Source: an uncultured Erysipelotrichaceae bacterium (GTDB taxonomy: Bacteria > Bacillota_I > Bacilli_A > Erysipelotrichales > Erysipelotrichaceae). Taken from it: a stretch of 6,310 nt of DNA. Shown in pieces: positions 5,932 through 6,310 of this stretch. The stretch lies in contig CAMOOA010000073.1 in assembly GCA_946621045.1 (NCBI GenBank), positions 1 through 6,310 on the forward strand. The letters are read 5' to 3'. A program made the position numbers and the translations under genes. Below the pieces are notes generated by a model. That model did not search any database. It saw only the letters and a program-made list of their open reading frames with translations, and was not told the DNA's origin. Position 1 is the first letter of the stretch, and every line of letters begins with the position of its first letter.

Positions 5932-6310
<379 letters not shown>

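Overview
The window looks like chromosomal DNA from a low-to-mid GC Gram-positive bacterium (Bacillota), perhaps a gut-associated Lachnospiraceae or Erysipelotrichaceae type. I base this on Shine-Dalgarno style starts, GGDEF proteins of the 'DLNGLK' kind, an S-component-like membrane sensor and a Bacillota-type GH1 glucosidase. This placement is inference; no marker gene is present.

Layout, all on the + strand: (1) 1-77, the tail of an unidentified gene, followed by a weak terminator-like hairpin. (2) 78-191, a leader with a plausible promoter and GTGGTT direct repeats. (3) 192-1289, a six-helix membrane diguanylate cyclase. (4) 1290-1539, a 250-base gap with no convincing gene but several palindromes and hairpins. 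(5) 1540-3507, a second diguanylate cyclase with an extracellular Cache-like sensor, HAMP and PAS-like linker. (6) 3508-3568, an AT-rich gap with an inverted repeat. (7) 3569-5803, an HD-GYP cyclic-di-GMP phosphodiesterase with two membrane sensory modules. (8) 5804-5976, two tandem intrinsic terminators and the control region of the next gene. (9) 5977 to the end, the start of a GH1 6-phospho-beta-glucosidase.

The three central genes form a local cyclic-di-GMP module: two synthases and one degrading enzyme, each tied to the membrane by a different sensory region. Both GGDEF domains keep their catalytic residues and the guanine-binding Asp, but neither has an RxxD inhibitory site at the canonical spacing. 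If active, they would not be limited by that form of product inhibition, and the adjacent HD-GYP enzyme could supply the opposing activity. The double terminator suggests that the module ends there and that the sugar gene is a separate transcription unit.

I see no mobile element, CRISPR array, tRNA, rRNA or cyclic-di-GMP riboswitch. The module is built from known domain families. The less ordinary parts are the S-component-like plus Cache sensor on the HD-GYP protein, the absence of I-sites in both cyclases, and the missing ribosome binding site of the HD-GYP gene.
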